Part shown: in pieces, positions 44,840 to 57,200 of the stretch
How positions within the stretch are numbered: the first letter of the stretch is position 1
How the letters are laid out: the number at the start of each line of letters is the position of its first letter
Assembly (NCBI GenBank): GCA_016288815.1
Contig: JAEELF010000046.1
Location: forward strand, 1-64,000
Reading direction: 5' to 3'
Source of the DNA: Ruminococcus sp.
Lineage (GTDB): Bacteria; Bacillota; Clostridia; Oscillospirales; Ruminococcaceae
Length of the DNA stretch: 64,000 bases
Program-made: the position numbers and the translations under genes
Notes under the pieces: model-generated
What the model was told of the DNA's origin: nothing
The model's input: the letters and a program-made list of their open reading frames with translations, nothing else
The model's database searches: none

Positions 44840-44882
44840 TCTGGTCTGAAAGCATTTAATCTCTAATCTCTAACAAATCCTA

Positions 44883-44914
44883 AAACCGCCGGAGCGATCC
44901 GGCGGTTTCCTTTT
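44883..44914 (+). terminator. Terminator after the TasA-like gene
   Basis: An 11-bp stem AAACCGCCGGA/TCCGGCGGTTT with loop GCGA, then a T-rich run. It separates the TasA-like gene from the next three. Confidence 0.9.
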
Positions 44915-45044
44915 GTTATAAGCGCCAGAAAATATACTGAATGTAAATCTGGCGTGCGGCTTTTATCTATTCTCCATTCGTCTTGATTTTTAGCATTGCG
45001 CAAACATTACAAATAGTAATCGACATAATTAGCAATAATGCGTA

Positions 45045-45073
45045 TTGAAAACGCATTAAAATAATGATATAAT
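45045..45073 (+). promoter_or_regulatory. Promoter of the minor surface protein operon
   Basis: TTGAAA at 45045-45050 and TATAAT at 45068-45073, 17 nt apart. The ribosome site AGGAGG lies at 45101-45106. Confidence 0.82.
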
Positions 45074-45114
45074 ATAGTAGAGTAACTATGCCCATTTACA
45101 AGGAGGTGGGGAGC

Positions 45115-46149
45115 ATGAATGAACTGAATATCAGCAAGTCCGGCGAGACCGGAGAAAAGGATAAGCGCAGAAGATCGCTCGTCAAGCTCGGCATCATCAC
45201 TGCCCTCGCCTTTATCGTGTGGATTTTCGCTACTATCGCGTGGTTCGCGATGAATAAGAGCGTCACCGCCGGGGGAATGGGGGTAGGAGTAGGCAACGCA
45301 GGTTTTGAGCTAAGGGTGGCGTCCGGTGCCGGGTTCGGAGTGGAGTCCGGCGCAGAGATAGGCTTCAGCAGCCTGTATTCCCGCCTTGACCGCAGTTACA
45401 GCCGGAATTCCGGCGTCGAGACCTATGCCGGCTCGGACGGCTGGTCAATATGCTGGCGCATGGCTGATGGCGACGATGAGCTTATGCCGGATTCCTGCGG
45501 CACTCTCGAGTTTCAGGTGGTCTCCGCCGGCCCCGATATTTCTTCGCTGCACTATTCCCTTGATATAAAGGCTTTCACTGCTGATACCGAAACTCAGCCT
45601 GATCCGGGTGATCCCACCAAGACCATTGAAGTGGTTACAGATATACACGAGGTGACTGGCAGTGCTTCGTCCGCCGAGGTCAGCGATGGCGCGGCTTATC
45701 TGAAGTCGCACATCATGTTTTTCAAGGGCAGAACGGGAACAGCTGGTAATTACCAGTACAGTGGCTTTATCAGTGATGTTTCTGACTTTATTATGACTCC
45801 TGACAACAGTGGAAATGTTACCATCTACTGGGTCTGGCCGAATACCTTTGGTCAGATAGCTCTCAGCGGAACGTCCGATGACATGAACTATATGATCGGA
45901 ACGCCTATCCTGAATACCGCCGGCGAGACAAATGATCGCTCGGCCCTTACAACGTATCTTACCACAGCCACCTTTTTCAGGGGAACGGCTTCCTACGGCA
46001 CCGTCTTATCGGATCTTTACACCAAAAGACGAAACAGCGAAAGCTTCCGCGCAGAATTTGATACGCTCAGTGACGGATATAACTCCGCTGATCAGACAAT
46101 AGGAAAAAACATCAGCTATGCGTTAGTAGAGCTCAACGCTACACTATAA
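45115..46149 (+). CDS. AWF-type surface protein, minor subunit 1
   Basis: A 344-residue membrane-anchored or cleaved secreted protein. A charged start (KDKRRRSLVK) is followed by one hydrophobic helix and TIAWFAMNKSVTAGGMGVGV, clearly related to the SipW-type site of the 44054 protein. The outer region is Ser/Thr/Asp/Gly-rich and beta-like, with two Cys near residues 117 and 128. The ATG at 45115 is 8 nt behind AGGAGG; an upstream in-frame ATG lacks a site. It begins a tight group of three similarly built genes, so a minor or anchoring fibre subunit is inferred. Confidence 0.78.
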   Translation: MNELNISKSGETGEKDKRRRSLVKLGIITALAFIVWIFATIAWFAMNKSVTAGGMGVGVGNAGFELRVASGAGFGVESGAEIGFSSLYSRLDRSYSRNSGVETYAGSDGWSICWRMADGDDELMPDSCGTLEFQVVSAGPDISSLHYSLDIKAFTADTETQPDPGDPTKTIEVVTDIHEVTGSASSAEVSDGAAYLKSHIMFFKGRTGTAGNYQYSGFISDVSDFIMTPDNSGNVTIYWVWPNTFGQIALSGTSDDMNYMIGTPILNTAGETNDRSALTTYLTTATFFRGTASYGTVLSDLYTKRRNSESFRAEFDTLSDGYNSADQTIGKNISYALVELNATL

Positions 46150-46176
46150 GACAAAAAGATGAAAGGGGGCGGTACG

Positions 46177-47067
46177 ATGTCGCTGTTCAAAAAGGGCTTG
46201 GAGAAGTTCAACAAATCATCATGGCAGATCAAGCTGCAATTGGTCATCGCACTGACCCTTACAGCATTGCTCCTGATCGCGATACCGACAGCTGCGTGGT
46301 TCAATTATCAGCGCCGCATAGTAAAAATGCAGAAGATCCAGTCTCCGAATGTACTTATTCTCAGTGCTGCGCACCGCGAGGATAGTATGTTTTTCAACAT
46401 CGACGGCATTGATGCTGATGCTGAAAAAAAAGACGGTTACGGCAATGCTATCTCGGGAGTTGACGGAAAAACTGAAAAAATAACCCATAAGGATTACGTT
46501 TTCTGCGTGACCGGTGAAGCTGTGAATAGGTTTACTATCCAGCTTGCATACACCACCAATAACCCTTTTTCTTACAGAGTTTTTGCTGCTGAGGAGCTTA
46601 CTTCCGAGCCGGCTAAACACACGGGAATAGAGCCGGATTACGTTACATATTCATTGGGGAACAGCATGGCGTCAGGTATTCCTGAACTCTCTGGAGCTGA
46701 GTATCATCTCGATGCCGGATCACCGCTGTACTATAGGATAGATTCGCGAGTTACAGAGGGTGGATCAGGCGGAGAGTATACAGGCAGATATCTCAATAAG
46801 GCATCGGGTTCAAATTATGCTACCCAGACCTATCACGTAGACACTTACGGCGGGTCGGGTTCTTCAGGATATGAAAAGGTCCACTCCGGCGCAGAGCCGG
46901 TGTATTGGCAGGCAGAGAATGTCTCTGCATTCCCGTTGCAGAACAATTCTAACCGCAAGCCGTTCAGCAGACACTTTATCCTGCGTGTTGAGTGGGAGGC
47001 TGGTGCCCTTGACAATGCGGCGAAGGAGACCGACATAGTTTATATTACCGTAAAGGCGACAAGCTGA
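46177..47067 (+). CDS. AWF-type surface protein, minor subunit 2
   Basis: A 296-residue protein with a hydrophobic N-terminal helix (about 18-38) ending IPTAAWFNYQRRIV, another version of the AWF signal site. The outer domain is beta-rich with many Ser, Tyr and Gly residues, including VNRFTIQLAYTTNNPFSYRV and a late HFILRVEWEAGAL strand, consistent with a TasA-like sandwich. A GGGGGCGG site lies 4 nt before the ATG. It lies between two other surface-protein genes on the same strand. Confidence 0.75.
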   Translation: MSLFKKGLEKFNKSSWQIKLQLVIALTLTALLLIAIPTAAWFNYQRRIVKMQKIQSPNVLILSAAHREDSMFFNIDGIDADAEKKDGYGNAISGVDGKTEKITHKDYVFCVTGEAVNRFTIQLAYTTNNPFSYRVFAAEELTSEPAKHTGIEPDYVTYSLGNSMASGIPELSGAEYHLDAGSPLYYRIDSRVTEGGSGGEYTGRYLNKASGSNYATQTYHVDTYGGSGSSGYEKVHSGAEPVYWQAENVSAFPLQNNSNRKPFSRHFILRVEWEAGALDNAAKETDIVYITVKATS

Positions 47068-47101
47068 CCAATCATTATCTCGGGTTGAAAGGAGGGACGG
47101 T

Positions 47102-48145
47102 ATGAGTAAAAAGTGGAAAAAGGAAAGATTTGTTGACTTTGTTAAGCGTCAATGGATACTGATATGGCTCGCTGCCGTCTCTACTGCCCTTGTTGCAGTG
47201 ATCGGCTATGCTGCTTACAAAAGCGAAAATAACAAGATAAAGCGGGTCGTAGCTCCATCTTCCGCGAGCGATGGCCTATTTACGTCGAACTATCTGAAAC
47301 TGGGAGATTCAAATAAGAAGCCCTATTATTCTTCGAATGAAAGCAGTGAATACTCTTTTGACCTGCTTATCAGGAATTTCAATCCTTCGGATCCAAGTTC
47401 TATTTACCCCGGAGATATTACTTATACGATAACAGCGGAATTAGTTCATTTCTCCGGCGCTTTGTATAATTTATCGACTGACTCAAGTGCGCTTGCAAAG
47501 ATGGAAAATGATAGCATTTCAATAGATGTTGGATTAGGCACAGATGTTATATCATTGGATCACGACACTTTATCCGGTAGTTCTTCTCAGCCGCATACTC
47601 TTGCTAAGATCAGCGGTGCAACCGCGGATGAGTGGACTGTAACGTTTACAAATACAGGAAGGGATTCGGACTATTGCGTAAAGATCACTGCGACCCCGAC
47701 TAATTCTATGATACCTTCGATCTCTTCACTGATCTATGTTGCAACTACTCCGGAACCTCATTCACAGGACTGGAGCGGTGATTTTTCGGATAAGACTAAG
47801 GAGAGCGGAGTGGATATAGCTGACCATTATGATGCGTTTAACTATACGATCTCTGGTTCGGGAGACAAACAGCTTATATTCAGCTATGATCCTGCAAAGC
47901 TGATCATTAGTCCGATGTTCTGTGCCTCACCGTCCAACTATCAAGGAAGCAATCCGGCACATAGCTCGTGGAAGTCCGTTGTTATCAATGCGACCCCGAG
48001 CACAACTAATATAAACCGGTACGATTTTCAGCTTTATAAGGCGATTTCTGGCGCGAGCGGCACTGAATACAGCTCCTTTGACACTCTCAGGGGATATGTC
48101 GAGCTTGAGGTCCGTGCGATCCCCGCAGGAAACGGAACAGAATAG
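47102..48145 (+). CDS. Surface protein, minor subunit 3
   Basis: A 347-residue protein with a basic start, a transmembrane helix at about 18-36 and YAAYKSENNKIKRVV afterwards; the AWF motif is replaced by YAAY. The outer part is beta-rich with Ser/Asp-rich loops (for example SYEYSFDLLIRNF-like strands), in line with a TasA-related fold. An AGGAGG site precedes the ATG. It is the last gene of the 45.1-48.1 kb group, and the giant protein gene follows 95 nt later. Confidence 0.72.
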   Translation: MSKKWKKERFVDFVKRQWILIWLAAVSTALVAVIGYAAYKSENNKIKRVVAPSSASDGLFTSNYLKLGDSNKKPYYSSNESSEYSFDLLIRNFNPSDPSSIYPGDITYTITAELVHFSGALYNLSTDSSALAKMENDSISIDVGLGTDVISLDHDTLSGSSSQPHTLAKISGATADEWTVTFTNTGRDSDYCVKITATPTNSMIPSISSLIYVATTPEPHSQDWSGDFSDKTKESGVDIADHYDAFNYTISGSGDKQLIFSYDPAKLIISPMFCASPSNYQGSNPAHSSWKSVVINATPSTTNINRYDFQLYKAISGASGTEYSSFDTLRGYVELEVRAIPAGNGTE

Positions 48146-48187
48146 ACACACGCCAAGCCGTTATTCTTATTTGCCTGTCGGAACGAA

Positions 48188-48206
48188 CTGAGGATTTCCA
48201 CCTCAG
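48188..48206 (+). other. Short hairpin in the leader of the giant gene
   Basis: A 6-bp stem CTGAGG/CCTCAG with a 7-nt loop lies between minor subunit 3 and the giant gene. There is no T run after it, so it is not a clear terminator. It may modulate downstream expression or mark an RNA processing site; both are guesses. Confidence 0.35.
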
Positions 48207-48240
48207 CTTGCTCCGCTACACAAACAGGAGTGGATAATTC

Positions 48241-51200
48241 ATGAAAAGATCTAAAAACAAAAATAGAATAGTTCCACTTGCCAGACGTGTGATAAGTGTT
48301 ACAACTGCCATGGCGATCGCAATAGGCTGTATGCCTGCTGCGGATATTGGACATGGCATAAAGCGGCTATCGTCCGCTATCAACGCATTCGCGGAAGGAC
48401 CGTCACCTTCGGGTAATCTGACGCCGACAACGTGGAACAGCAAAGAGGACATCATTAGTTATGCTCAGAATTATGATCCGGCTGTAAACAACAGAGATGA
48501 GATCACTATCGCAATTGCCGATGGTGACACCAGCGGTGAGATAAGCGGTTTCCATACCATTCTTTCTACGCAGCAGTATCCTTTTGAAGGAAAGATAATA
48601 CTTACCGCTAATGCTTCGCTCAGTATTGCAGAGACTCTTTTTGACTGGGTAGGCGATAATGTTGTTATCGAAGGCGATCTGACTATCCTCAGAAAAACTG
48701 CGTCAGAATCAGATCAGCCTCTTTTTGCAAAGCATGTCAAATCTTGCGGCAGCACTGGCAGTAATGCATGGAATCTGGCATACAAGCCAGTGCAGAACTC
48801 TTTCGGCGGAGCGAAGCTTGTCTGTGATTTTGCCGGATTTATTGGAACTATAGAGACCGGCGCGAATGTTAACATTGAAAAGATCACCTTTTTGAATGCC
48901 GGTGATTCTGCCAATGCAAATATAAGCTGTGTTACCGGCGATGCTGGTCTGGTGTGCGGTTCTATGGCGGCTGACTCGTCCCTCAAGATAAGTGAGATTA
49001 AAGGCGTAACAAGCGAGGCTAATGGAGAAACAGTATACGAGAATATCAGCTACTCTGTAACGGCATCTGCCACCGGTAAGCATGCCGGCGGTCTGGTCGG
49101 GAGCATGGGCAACGGTACAACGCTGACACTCGACACAACTCTGGTGAACCGACAGGCTAACGGGTTTGGTATTACTGCGGATCACGGGTATGCCGGAGGC
49201 ATTGTCGGTTACTGTGACGGCGGAACGATAGTATTCAATAACAATGCTCCGTATCAGATAACACAGGCTATCAAGGGCGAATCAGGCGCTGGTACGATCG
49301 CCGGTTATTTCAAAAACACTCAGTCGAGCTATGCCGTGCCGACAGCCAAGATATCATTGTCGTCCTCTTATTCCCGTGTAAATGGAAACGGATACTGCGG
49401 AGGAATATTCGGTAAGCTTGAAAACAGCGGAAACATGACGATCAACGGCACTGGCTTTACTGCTTATCACAGTGATGGCAATGCAGCTTCATTCGGCGGA
49501 CTCGTCGGATTATACAAGGCAGAGGCTCTCAGCAACTCCCTGAATATCACTGGTTCGTGTACGGCTTCGCGTACAGGCGGCAGCGTATCGGATCTTGGCG
49601 GTGTAATAGGTATTGTAGACGGAGCTTCATACGTCAATATTAATGGAGTGAGTGCAAACACTCCAAGAGCAGGAGCCAGCACAAATTTTGGCGGCATGGT
49701 CGGCAAAGCATCTGATGGATATATTGCCCTTGAAGGAACAAATGCAATATCGTACGGTTCAACAGCTTTACCTTCGGAGACCGCAACTTTTGGCGGAGTA
49801 GTCGGCGACCTTGAAAACGGAGTACTGCATCTCAAGGGTATAACAGATCTTTCGGGTGCGCCAGCGGTGACAACTGCGTCCGCAGATTCTGGTCAGGTAG
49901 TTGGATTCAGAAAATTCGGTCTTGTTTTTGCTGAATCGGGTTGGGTAATGGTGCGTTCTGCTGAGGATCAGTATCTTGATGATGTAGGCTCATGGGGCGA
50001 AATAGTCAGATTTGGCGGAAACATTACAATGGCTAACGTCCTTACCGTTGAAGCCGGGCATTACATAACTCTTAAATCAGCAGTACCTGCCATGGCGTCG
50101 ACGGATGATTTTGCCAGGACTGCCCTTAATATTCAATTAAACAATGGACAGGACTCAGGCGTTATCAGGTGCTCCGGAAGCAATAGCTCGGCACTTCTGG
50201 GCAGCGGCAGTTTGCTCTCGATCACCAGCTCCGCAGGCATTGATCTGAGCGGTACCGGAATAACAGGGCTTACGAGAGATAACATTATCAAGGACGAGAC
50301 AGTCCCCCAGACTTTCTCCGGAACGTTCAATGGAAACGGCTACGGTATAAAGCTTGCTATCGGTGAAGAGTATTTCTCGAATGCATTTGAGGGATGCGGC
50401 AAGATATACAAGCACAAGTACAATGGTCTGTTCGCAAGGACGAGCGGAGCAAATATATCTGCTCTGAAAATCAGTGCGGACAGCAGTATAAGTGTCTGCG
50501 CGAAGGAGTCCATGTACGTCGGTAATGTTATCGCTGTGGCAACTGGCGGATTAACACTCACAAATATAGAGATATGCAATGACACGGCTTCGACTGCTAC
50601 ATATGCTACTATCACCGGCGAAGGAGACAGCTCTATCTGCTGCGGCGGTATCGTAGGTAAACTCGAGAATGTCGGAAATTTGGTATCTTTGTCTGGATGC
50701 AAGTATAACGGAAAAATCGAGTTGAGTGCGGGCAGTTCTCAGCTTGGCGGTATCATAGGCAAGGTATCCGGGAATACGTTCGGCATTACGCTCGGAAGCT
50801 GTACAGTCGGCGGAAAGCTGAAGTCTACAGGGGCGAGCAACGAGGTAGGCGGAACTATAGGCTGTATCGCTTCGACAGGCGATATCACATCACATCCCAG
50901 CAGCGGACGAACACTTACATTGAATGCTCTTGATATTAAGGGGCTGGAAATGGACGTGACAGGCAATAGCGGCGGATTCCTCGGTCACAATTGGTATGAG
51001 ACTGATGTTGTGTTTAGGGGGATCTCAAACGGTCTGTACGCTGCAAACTCAGGCGTTACTGTGGACGACAATGCTTCTCTTTCAGCAACTGGAGAGACGG
51101 CTGGTCTTGTATACAGAGCGACCGGATACTGGAATGTTAATGCCGGAGGCATTACGCTTGACTCTATGTCAGTGACTGCGAACGATGCGACTTCGTTCGG

Positions 51201-54200
51201 TCTGCTTGTAAACAAGGGCTACAATGTTGGCTCCGGCGAAACATGGGGAGTGAAAGGCAACACTAAATCTTCGGCTATCTACATGGAGCTGGCTCCCGGT
51301 TCGTATACAGTTACAAAGGCGAATGTAGACCTCGCTCTCAACAGCGTTGATACCTTTGATGAGATAGTTGCATATACCGGAAGCGGAAGCGATGTTATCT
51401 CGAATGGTCAGGGTGTTATTTCTATAGCTACAGCCAACCACGATCTGCTCAAAATGGGCAGCAGCGACACCAATACAGGGGCTACATATACGCATAAAAC
51501 AGCATTTCTTGATGATAGCGACAATGCAACACTGAAGTTCAACAGTCATTCACGCTATTATTACAATCTTGATGCATATAGGACCTCTCAGTCTGATCTT
51601 GCCCAGAAGCTTCTTGTCTGGAGCGTAAATCAGTATGCACAGGATTCGATAAGCGGATATTTTGTTCCTGCTATCACTGGGAATACGATCGGTTCGGCTA
51701 ATACTGACGTCATTAATCTGAAGGGTTACAGCTATTATCCTATCGACCTTACAGGCAATATTACTATCAGGGGAAACATCTCCCTTTTCAATTCGGATTT
51801 TGACGAAACTGAGAGCGAGTCTGCTGATGCGCGCGTGTCTGATGATTCGGATGATCAGCATTACCTTATCCATAACAGCTTATTCCGGAATGTATCCGGT
51901 TCGCTGACAGTGGATATCAAGCTCGGCGGCGAGGTCAATAATATTGATGGTTACTGTGGCGCACTCATTATGGGTACAGCTCATAGTGGCGCATCGGGTT
52001 CTCCGGCGCTGATCAACGTGGACGGTCTTGTCCTTAACGGGATCAGAATAGGCGGAACTATCGGTACTGGCAGCAGCGACTATGCTCCTCTGCTTATAAA
52101 CAAGGCAGGAAGCAATGTAACTATGGATATCTCGAATGTATCCAATAATGATACATCTTATTCGAGCATGGGTACAGGAACTTCTGCATATATCGCGACC
52201 AGCCTTTTTGGAGATATTGGCATTACTGCTTCTCAGGCGCTTAAGCTCAAATTCTCACGTATCAAGCTCGACGGCAGAAATTCCACAGGTGTGTCGAATT
52301 TGTCAGGGCTGACCGCATATCATTCTACAGGAAGTCTTTTCAGTAAGGCGACGCTTCTCAACAAGCTCTCGTATGCGGATAACTCTGGTTCCTACGGCGT
52401 GTATGAATTCACATTTGACGATGACTGGGGAACGGGTTCGCGAAGTGTTACATATGGCTCGGAGATCGACAGCTCCGTTGAAAACGCTGATAAGCAGAAG
52501 TGGTACAAAGACGATTGGGATACTCCCAAATATATACGTCCGGACAGCTCTGCTGATGTAGGCAGCGCATATGGTGCATTTGCAACTAATTTCCGGAACT
52601 ATGTTTATACAGGCTATAATGCATCGAATAAGACTCATGAGCTCAGGGTCAACATTAAGGGCGCTGATCTGTCAGGCTGCGGTACATATAATCATCCGTA
52701 TACTATAACCAGCGGAGCTCAGCTTGAAGCATTTGCGAAAATGATCAACGGTACGCTGGATACATCACAAAGTGTTATTGTACCAACAAGCATTTCAGAC
52801 GGCACCGCATCCAATGTGACATGGTGCGGCGGAGACAGCTCAGAGACAACAGTGGCTTTTTCTAACGACAACGTCTCTGTCAGAAAGTATCTTGCCGGTG
52901 CTTACTATGTAATCGCCAGCGATGATCTGGAGCTTTCCGCTGATTTTGAAGGATTCTCTTCTAATGTTGCAGATGACTATGTATTCCGCGGTGTTATTGA
53001 CGGAAGAGGTAACAGCATTAAGAACAAATCAAACAAGCCTCTTATCGTTTCAAGCAACGGAAGCGTGGTAAGAAACCTTACAATCAAGGTCGAGCCGACA
53101 ACTTCTATTAAACTGACACAAAACTCGGCTGCTGCATTCAATAGTCTGAATGGTGGCTGCGAGGCTTACGGTGCTGTAATAGGACGCATCTTCGGCGGAG
53201 ATAACATTATCGAAAACGTAAAGGTCGATTTCAGTTACACAACTGTCGAGCTGGTAAATGCAAATACAGGTACAGCAACAAAAGCTCAGCTCGTCCCCAT
53301 CGGGGGATACGTTGGCGTTATTGTCAACGGCGGGCTGATATTCAGGGACATGACCGGTAAATCCACCGATAACGAGGCGGGTCTGACATCTGCCAATCTC
53401 ACCGGATTTGGTACAGGAACAGGAGCAACAGCTTCAAATCCGCTCGCTGCGGATAACACAAAGTGGCTCTACGTCAATCCCATTATCGGCAGAGTCATCA
53501 ACGGCTATGCCGTGACTGAAAGTACGTCATATAAGCCTTTTGAGAACGGTGAAAGAAAATACGGCGACGGCACTATCGAATATTGGCTGTCTGACGGCAC
53601 AGTATCGACCGATCCGGCTGATGCTGTAAACAAGGTCGGCGTGACTATGCGAAACGGCACCAAGAATTACTCTGTCACTGACATCGATAAGAGCGATCTG
53701 GGGACGAATTCCTCGTCGAATTTCACGATTAATTCAAATACTATAACCGTTAAAAATGCGCAGGCGTTCTTCCTCATGTCTGTAATGGTAAACAGCGGCA
53801 TGAGCAAAAGTCTGCTGGGTTACACGTCGGGTCAGAATTATGTATTTCGCGGCACTGCAGCTTATGATGAGGTTGGAATAACTGGCGTTACACAGGCTGG
53901 CGATTATGCTAAGGCTCAGTATGCCGGAAGTGCGATAAATACCAACACTAAGCCGGAGTTACAGCGTTATCTTTACTTGGCTAATTCATCTACTACTATA
54001 GCCAAAATCGCTAACAACAGCTCTGCTGTTATCAATCTTGTTAATGCTGATTATTACCTACCTGACGGTTATAAGGGTATTGGAAACATCTTATATGATT
54101 TTGCATATAAAGTAGGCAATGCAAATCCACACAGAGACCTGTTTATGCAAATCAATACATTTACAGGAAATGATGCGGTTATTTCTCAAAACACGAGCTA

Positions 54201-57200
54201 TGATTACTATTATAGCGATTACCTGGAGTATCTTCCTGTTCAAGGCAGAAACGATAAAAATAATAATTCAAATGCCGGTCTTGGCTTATTTAATTCATTA
54301 TACAACAATTCATCCTTAAGCGGTTTTTACCTTAAGGGAAATGTAAAGAGCCATGTTTACCAGTATTCTGGACAGAAGATAAGCTATGGTACCAATACGA
54401 CAGACAAAAAATACGTTCTTTCTGTTGGTTCTTTGTTTGGTTCTATTGCAAGCTCTCCTACCATCAAGAATGTCGCGATAGTTAATGTTGACGTTTATTC
54501 GGCAAGAAATACCGGTGGACTGATCGGTTATGCCGATAGCGGCACTGTAAACTATGAGATCAAAAGCGATGCTCCCGCTACCTCTTACAATTCGGATAAG
54601 ATAATATCAGTAGGCGGTTGCAGTACCGGTGGAATGATTGGTAAAATATATGCCGGAAATGCCAAGGTCGATATGCATGACCATACATTCAATCTTACAA
54701 GGGTTGAATGCGAAGCAACAAAGCGAGAAGGAAATGATTACGATTTTGGAGTGGGCGGTTTTATAGGCTTTTTGAGAAGAGGTAACAATGGTTATGTAGA
54801 AAACGCAAACTACTTCAGAAACATTGTAATTGGTACAGAGGAAAACTCTCAAGTTGTAAAGTGTAACGGTGCGGACATTTATACTGCTGGTGTTATAGGA
54901 ATTGTAAATAAAACACAGGGTGTTAGCATTGAAAACTGCACATTTTATAATTTATCCGTTGAATCAAAATTTCATTCAGGAGGATTGGTCGCTTTCGCGA
55001 CAACGTGGAGCCCGGTTTACGTTGATAATGTCAATTTGTACAGTCCGATTGGCTCGACCATAAAAGGAGATGGATATGCAGGAGGGTTTGTCGGAACATC
55101 AAACAATTCAAAGAGCGGTAATAATCTTGGAGACGGAAGCCGAGATTTCGTATTGAAAAACTGCAGCATTGACGGATACATTATTTCTGGCGGTACTGGC
55201 GCCGGTGGCCTAATTGGATATCGCGGAGCTTATACTGACATCAAGCTCGAAGCAGATAATTTTAGCATATCTAATTGTACAATAAAGAGCGATACAACAG
55301 TTGGCACTTTGGCTGGTAAAATAGACGAAGTAATGTACGGGTTTAATATATACTCTGAGAACGTTTCTCTTGATTCGATTACATCGGGGGCAACAATAAG
55401 TAAGGGGTATATATGCGGAACCAATGCAAGCAAGATCAAACTCGTCGGTTTCACGCGGCAGGGCAGTATCAGCGTCGATAAAATGGTCGGCAACAGCACC
55501 TCGGCATCCGATGAAACTTACGGCTCCGGCGGCTACGTCATCTTTGCTGATTATGACAATGCCGGAAACAACTCCGTAATGGTCGGCGAAGAGGCGACCT
55601 ACCCGAACCGCTGCACGAGTATGTCAAATATGGCTACGTCCGGCTCAAATGTTACATATTCTCCGGATACTTACCCGTATGTAATATCCAGCCCGAAGAC
55701 TCTGATCTTTGGCTCATCTTACCTGACGGGCGATGGAGCGTCGGGCGCTCAGTATGCGAACTCGACCCCGCAGCACATCATTTCTGCGATCCAGGGTGGC
55801 AGCGACAAAAAGCGTTATCAGAATACTGGTATGTCGTCCAGTGAGATAACAGAACTCCGCAGCTTCCTCAATGAGAGCATGATGACCATCAAGAAGGTCG
55901 ATGGCCGTAACAGCGCGCTCAGCTACACTGCTGAGGATTTCCCTGTGCTCGTCGTTCAGAACATTGATACTGTCGACGACCAGCTCAATTCCTATCTCCA
56001 GCTGCTCACAAATACGTCTTATGATTATTCACAGTCAGCGACTAATGCGGTCTTTAATGTAGACATTTCCAAGTGGAAGAGCACTGACGGTTCAACATTC
56101 AGTAAACAGTCCGGAGAGTTGGCTTCGCTGAGGCTGAATGACGATAAGTTCACGATAACGTCTGCTGCTGTTGATAACCTTGACTGGCAGTTCTCGCTTG
56201 TTGACGTTCAGTTCTTTGATCCGAGCGGAACTGGCGGCATTGCATATCACCTTTATGTTCCGGTGGTAGTCAAGAAGTGCTTGAATTACAAAATGATGCT
56301 CAGACCGAGTTCTGGTTCGACCTATGACCTTTCAGCGTATTCGCAGGCGACCGGAAACAATCACAATCTTATTGAGAACCTTGGTAACCCGATAACGATA
56401 AAGCTGACTTATGTTTATGATCAGTCTGCTTCGGATTGGCAAGATGCTATCAATAACGGCGAAAAAGTGTACCGTAATTTTACCGAGAAAAAGCTGAGTA
56501 TCAGATCAAGCGGAACAGCTGTCGTGCCTGACAATGCAATAATAGCAATTGTCGATCCAAACAACAACAAGGATAAGCTCTACAGCAAGCCTTTCTCGTC
56601 GAGCGATTTTATATCAGATGAGTATATTTTAGACATAAATACGTTCATTGGCAACGAGATGGTAAATCTGAATGACCTGATGACAGTTTCAATCAACAGC
56701 GATCCTGATCTTCCTGATTCTGAAAAGCATCTCGTTGAATGGGATCCCGCAACCGACTCAAATGACAGTATCGTTGTTGAGGTTAACAGCGGCACAGGGA
56801 TCGGGACAAAGCTGAGACTGGAAGGAGAAGGCGACAGCGGAAAGACGCATTTTGCTGTAAATGTGGAGATACCAACCGGCAAGACCAAGATAGACAATGA
56901 GTTCAAAAACTATCTTGAAGAAAATTACTACATCAGTATCTTCACACAAGAGGATGAGAATGATACTTCTTTCTACCATTACGAGATCAATGGTCAGAAC
57001 ACTTTTGGAGATGTTAGCCATCCTTCAGTCTGCACTCACCTTGAGAATTCCCATATCATCCTTGGTAATCTGTTCGACAACAGGGTCAAGAGCTTTGAGG
57101 AGAACAATGGTCAAAGGCAGATGTCCGATGAGAATACCACTATCGGAGCGGTGATGACAGCAGAAATAGGCTTCAGCGAAATTGCGAGAAATAATCACAT

